In this document: positions 6,426 through 8,754 of the stretch, in pieces | Layout: each line of letters opens with the position of its first letter | How positions within the stretch are numbered: position 1 is the first letter of the stretch | From: Lachnospiraceae bacterium | Lineage (GTDB): Bacteria; Bacillota; Clostridia; Lachnospirales; Lachnospiraceae | Direction of reading: 5' to 3' | NCBI GenBank assembly: GCA_017476305.1 | Contig: JAFVAA010000712.1 | Span: forward strand, 1-8,754 | Length of the DNA: 8,754 bases | Program-made: the position numbers and the translations under genes | Notes under the pieces: model-generated | Database searches by the model: none | What the model was told of the DNA's origin: nothing | Seen by the model: the letters and a program-made list of their open reading frames with translations, nothing else

Positions 6426-7004
6426 TTATAATGACCATTCGCCTTTTCCGCTTTCTTCATCCAAAAGTATTTTTTTATGCCTCACAAAATACGTCCGTAT
6501 GTAAGTCAAATCTACTTTTTCATTTTCCCATTCCAACAACCCCTTTCGTACTTCCCGCTCCAGCCCCGGATGCAACTTAACAGGATTTGTTTTATCTACT
6601 GCTTTTACCCTCCTATACACAGTATAAACACATATATTTTCCATAGAAAAATCAATCCCCAAAACCCCTGCATAAGCCAGCGCATGCAAAAAAGCCCCGG
6701 AAAATTGTTTTTTTATCATTTCCCATTTACTTGGATTAATGGTTTTTTTCATCTCAAAAATATGCAGGTGCCATTTCTCTTCCTTTTTCTCAAACACAAT
6801 CTGATCCGCACAGTTTTTATTTTTAAAAATTTTAATCGGATTTTTATCTACATTCCGGATAACAATACAGGGATTTGACAACTTCAGATGAAGCTCTGCC
6901 TCCCCCTCCCCGCTCGTCTCTACCAATACCTGTTCTGCCTCTGACAGTCTGACTACATTTGGTTCAAAAAGCTTTATGGTATCTTTCCAATCCTCTTCTA
7001 TCAT
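6426..7004 (-). CDS. Putative PD-(D/E)XK nuclease-like partner of the AAA ATPase
   Basis: I do not recognise this 192-aa protein as a named family. It has no signal peptide or membrane segment. Its centre reads like a PD-(D/E)XK nuclease core: Asp67 in CADQIVF, then a beta-hairpin leading to HIFEMKKT with Glu84-x-Lys86, and 14 residues on the helix QFSGAFLHALAYAG, starting at Gln100. Acidic residue, ExK and a following Q-containing helix is the order seen in RecB-like and lambda-exonuclease-like nucleases. The C-terminal third (about 130-192) is charged and rich in Arg and Lys. The ATG overlaps the ATPase stop by one base (TAATG), so the two proteins are translationally coupled and probably work together. 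It could instead be a non-catalytic adaptor; the nuclease call is inference from a short motif. Confidence 0.6.
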   Translation of the reverse strand: MIEEDWKDTIKLFEPNVVRLSEAEQVLVETSGEGEAELHLKLSNPCIVIRNVDKNPIKIFKNKNCADQIVFEKKEEKWHLHIFEMKKTINPSKWEMIKKQFSGAFLHALAYAGVLGIDFSMENICVYTVYRRVKAVDKTNPVKLHPGLEREVRKGLLEWENEKVDLTYIRTYFVRHKKILLDEESGKGEWSL

Positions 7005-8320
7005 TACTCCATTTTCTCCTCAATTATATCAATCTCCTCAGAAAGTTTCTTCAAAGCCTGATAAAAAGTATCTACTGCAAAACCTGATTTATTACACGGA
7101 ACCGGTATTATCTCCGTTCTTCCATCCGCACCGGTTTGAAATTCATAAACGGCAACCTGATTCCTTTGGATAAAATCTTCTTTTGTATATTTCGTTTCGG
7201 GCAGTTCTTTCCCGGCTCTCACGATTTCCGAAAGTCGTATCATATTATTGACATGCTGCATGATTAAATCACTATGTGTAGTCACAAAGGTTGCTATTCC
7301 GGCATTACACATCCGGACTAACAGCCTTGCCATCGAAATCTGCAGTTCCGGATGCAGGGAAATCTCAGGCTCCTCGATCAAAACAGTATGCAGATTAATC
7401 CTCTCCAGAAACAGGAGCAAAGGTGCCAGTTCCGTCACAACACCGGAAGTTAAATACATCGGAAGCTTCTGACCTAACTGTTCCGATGAGTATAATATAT
7501 CATGAGTCGGCATTTCTGAAACATCAATATGCCCTTTTATCAAATGCTGTTCGATAAAAGAAACTAAATCCTGATAGTATAATTGCTCTCCATGCACAGA
7601 CATGGTCCCAAGTCTGGTCAAAAAATCTCCGACCGGCTTTGTCAATAAATTTTTTTCAGAATTTTCTATGTTAAATTTATCCTGCATAGCCGAACCAATC
7701 ACAGATTTATACGTCAGCAAAAAACCGGTTCTGGCCACCGGCAAATATAAAATATCCTGATTGCCATGCATAAAATCCTTTTGAAAAAGCAATTGCATTA
7801 TATAGGACATAAAATATTCTGTCTTTACATCCTCCTCTTTCACGAGAGCTGTTCCTGCCCCTAAACTATAAGATTCCTCATCAAACCAAATAATAATATA
7901 TTTTTCGTCACAAGTAAGCCTGAACTTATATGTGTCATAAAACTTTACGGAAAATTCTCCCTCCTCAAAGGTCTTATTAAACAATTCTTCCAAAAAAACT
8001 CTTTTGTTTAAGATAGAATCCAATAACAGGGCAAAACTATCTCTGACATCCTCAGGCAGAAAAAAAATCACTTCACCCTCTGTCTCAAGCTTTGATAACT
8101 GTTCACGAACAAAAGCAAAAGCCCTGTTATACCCCTCTGTCTCTCTGCACCCTTCAATATACTTCTCTTGAAATCTCATCGTCAAAAGTCCATATATCAA
8201 AGTCATAAGATAGCTTTTTCCACTATTATTTTCGCCTAAAAAAAAGGTAAGAGGTGCTACCGTCACTTTTGCATGACGTATTTTCCCGAAGTTAGAAACC
8301 TCCAATGTCCACCTGTTCAT
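7004..8320 (-). CDS. AAA family ATPase (OLD/RecF-like, AAA_15/AAA_21 type)
   Basis: This 438-aa protein has the split ABC-type ATPase of RecF, OLD and SMC relatives. The N-terminus shows LEVSNFGKI and the Walker A motif GENNSGKS (29-36). After a middle region of about 250 residues come an ABC-signature-like LTSGVVTE (290-297), Walker B VLIEEPEISLHPELQ (313-327, Glu316/Glu317) and the H-loop TTHSD (His349). A conserved-looking YLPVARTGF (192-200) lies between them. It should be cytoplasmic and could use ATP to sense or clamp nucleic acid. No TOPRIM domain is seen at the C-terminus, so it is not a standard GajA/OLD nuclease; the nuclease role may belong to the coupled downstream gene. GAGGAG lies 6 nt before the ATG, and an in-frame TAG two codons upstream excludes a longer start. 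Sampled stretches have lower GC than the pan genes. Confidence 0.88.
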   Translation of the reverse strand: MNRWTLEVSNFGKIRHAKVTVAPLTFFLGENNSGKSYLMTLIYGLLTMRFQEKYIEGCRETEGYNRAFAFVREQLSKLETEGEVIFFLPEDVRDSFALLLDSILNKRVFLEELFNKTFEEGEFSVKFYDTYKFRLTCDEKYIIIWFDEESYSLGAGTALVKEEDVKTEYFMSYIMQLLFQKDFMHGNQDILYLPVARTGFLLTYKSVIGSAMQDKFNIENSEKNLLTKPVGDFLTRLGTMSVHGEQLYYQDLVSFIEQHLIKGHIDVSEMPTHDILYSSEQLGQKLPMYLTSGVVTELAPLLLFLERINLHTVLIEEPEISLHPELQISMARLLVRMCNAGIATFVTTHSDLIMQHVNNMIRLSEIVRAGKELPETKYTKEDFIQRNQVAVYEFQTGADGRTEIIPVPCNKSGFAVDTFYQALKKLSEEIDIIEEKME

Positions 8321-8361
8321 ATCCTACTCCTCTATCAATCTGATTATCATCTTCACAAATC

Positions 8362-8390
8362 ATTATAGTCACCCCAAAAAACATTGTCAA
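8362..8390 (-). promoter_or_regulatory. Consensus sigma-A promoter of the ATPase operon
   Basis: On the minus strand TTGACA (8390-8385) and TATAAT (8367-8362) are separated by exactly 17 nt, a perfect match to the housekeeping consensus. Transcription would begin near 8355, leaving a leader of about 35 nt that ends in the GAGGAG ribosome binding site of the ATPase gene. No obvious operator overlaps it. It should give strong constitutive expression. Confidence 0.88.
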
Positions 8391-8418
8391 TCATCTCCTG
8401 TTTTCGCTTTTATGAATC

Positions 8419-8486
8419 GTTACCATCCACCGCCTTCACTCCCCTCATGCGAAATTCCCACGCTATGCGCAGTCGTGAATGGTAAC
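8419..8486. repeat. REP-like inverted repeat between recQ and the ATPase operon
   Basis: Outer arms GTTACCATCCAC (8419-8430) and GTGAATGGTAAC (8475-8486) are complementary at 11 of 12 positions. Inside is a second hairpin, CATGCG (8446-8451) with CGC-T-ATG (8461-8467, one bulged T). The 68-nt unit can thus fold as nested hairpins on either strand. Its right end touches the recQ stop codon by one base. No T run follows on either strand, so it is not a typical intrinsic terminator. It resembles small dispersed palindromic elements (REP or MITE type), but only one copy is in the window. Confidence 0.6.
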
Positions 8487-8754
8487 TATGAACCATAATA
8501 CAGTTTTTCCTTCACCCCTCCGGTAAATGCATAAATCTCTTCTAAAAAACGCTCCCCATACTTTTCCAGCTTATTTTCCCCCACACCGGATACCTGAAGC
8601 ATTTCCTCCTTCGAAAGCGGCACCAGCACGCACATGTGAACCAGCGTTTTGTCATTAAAAACAATATACGGCGGTACATTTTCCTTTTTCGCCATCTCCA
8701 GACGAAGCAAGCGCAGTTTTTCAAAAAGTGCAAAACCTCTCGTATTCAGATCCA
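8486..8754 (-). CDS. recQ: RecQ helicase, C-terminal HRDC end (5' part outside window)
   Basis: The frame is open from the right edge to a TAG at 8488-8486 and gives 88 residues. The segment DLNTRGFALFEKLRLLRLEM, then VPPYIVFNDKTL and LSKEEMLQVSGVGENKLEKYG, is a textbook HRDC domain, a helical nucleic-acid-binding module. In bacteria it most often sits at the C-terminus of the ATP-dependent 3'-5' DNA helicase RecQ, which acts in recombination and repair. Helicase and zinc-binding domains would lie beyond base 8754. The ending YAFTGGVKEKLYYGS falls shortly after the HRDC, as expected for a RecQ tail. RNase D or a UvrD-type helicase with HRDC is possible but less likely. There is no start codon in the window; the first two bases belong to a cut codon. 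Confidence 0.8.
   Translation of the reverse strand, partial: DLNTRGFALFEKLRLLRLEMAKKENVPPYIVFNDKTLVHMCVLVPLSKEEMLQVSGVGENKLEKYGERFLEEIYAFTGGVKEKLYYGS

Noticed and set aside
8419..8486. Inverted repeat as the recQ intrinsic terminator
   Set aside because: No T-rich run follows the structure on the minus strand, so it does not fit the usual form.
1..8754. CRISPR array, insertion sequence, integrase, tRNA or rRNA
   Set aside because: No regularly spaced repeats, transposase or integrase motifs, or recognisable RNA gene were seen on either strand.

Overview
The window looks like chromosomal DNA of a low- to mid-GC Gram-positive bacterium. The best guess is a clostridial gut commensal of the Lachnospiraceae type. 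This rests on the compact one-strand gene order, a clustered panG-panB-panC-panD-coaBC pathway, GGAGG-type ribosome binding sites, and a secreted protein with a lysine-rich Ig-like domain fused to a serpin. The family-level call is inference. Every convincing gene lies on the minus strand, so transcription runs from high to low coordinates.

In transcription order: (1) 8754-8486 is the C-terminal HRDC end of a RecQ helicase, cut by the window edge. (2) 8486-8419 is a 68-bp REP-like inverted repeat that abuts the recQ stop. (3) 8390-8362 is a perfect consensus sigma-A promoter driving a tightly coupled pair: an OLD/RecF-like AAA ATPase (8320-7004) and a 192-aa protein (7004-6426) with a plausible PD-(D/E)XK nuclease signature. 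(4) A secreted Ig-like/serpin protein (6390-4678) starts 35 nt after that pair and may share its transcript. It is followed by a weak terminator (about 4609-4575). (5) 4567-4539 is a strong extended -10 promoter, followed by a leader of about 150 nt with several small inverted repeats and a 16-codon ORF with a strong ribosome binding site. (6) The vitamin B5/coenzyme A operon follows: panG-type reductase (4384-3386), panB (3318-2491), panC (2339-1491), panD (1475-1071) and coaBC (1051 to beyond base 1).

The operon encodes a nearly self-contained route. PanB hydroxymethylates ketoisovalerate to ketopantoate. The PanG-like protein would reduce it to pantoate. PanD makes beta-alanine from aspartate, PanC joins the two into pantothenate, and CoaBC (after a pantothenate kinase encoded elsewhere) makes 4'-phosphopantetheine. 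The usual panE is absent from the visible cluster.

The most likely undescribed system is the ATPase/nuclease-like pair. It has the layout of two-gene anti-phage modules (ATPase sensor plus small effector), sampled stretches have lower GC than the pan operon, and it sits between a housekeeping gene end with a repeat element and a serpin. Its defence role is inference; the sequence directly shows the motifs, the 1-nt coupling and the promoter. No tRNA, rRNA, CRISPR array, insertion sequence or integrase was found. The only long stretch without a convincing gene (4385-4677) is the terminator/promoter/leader region.
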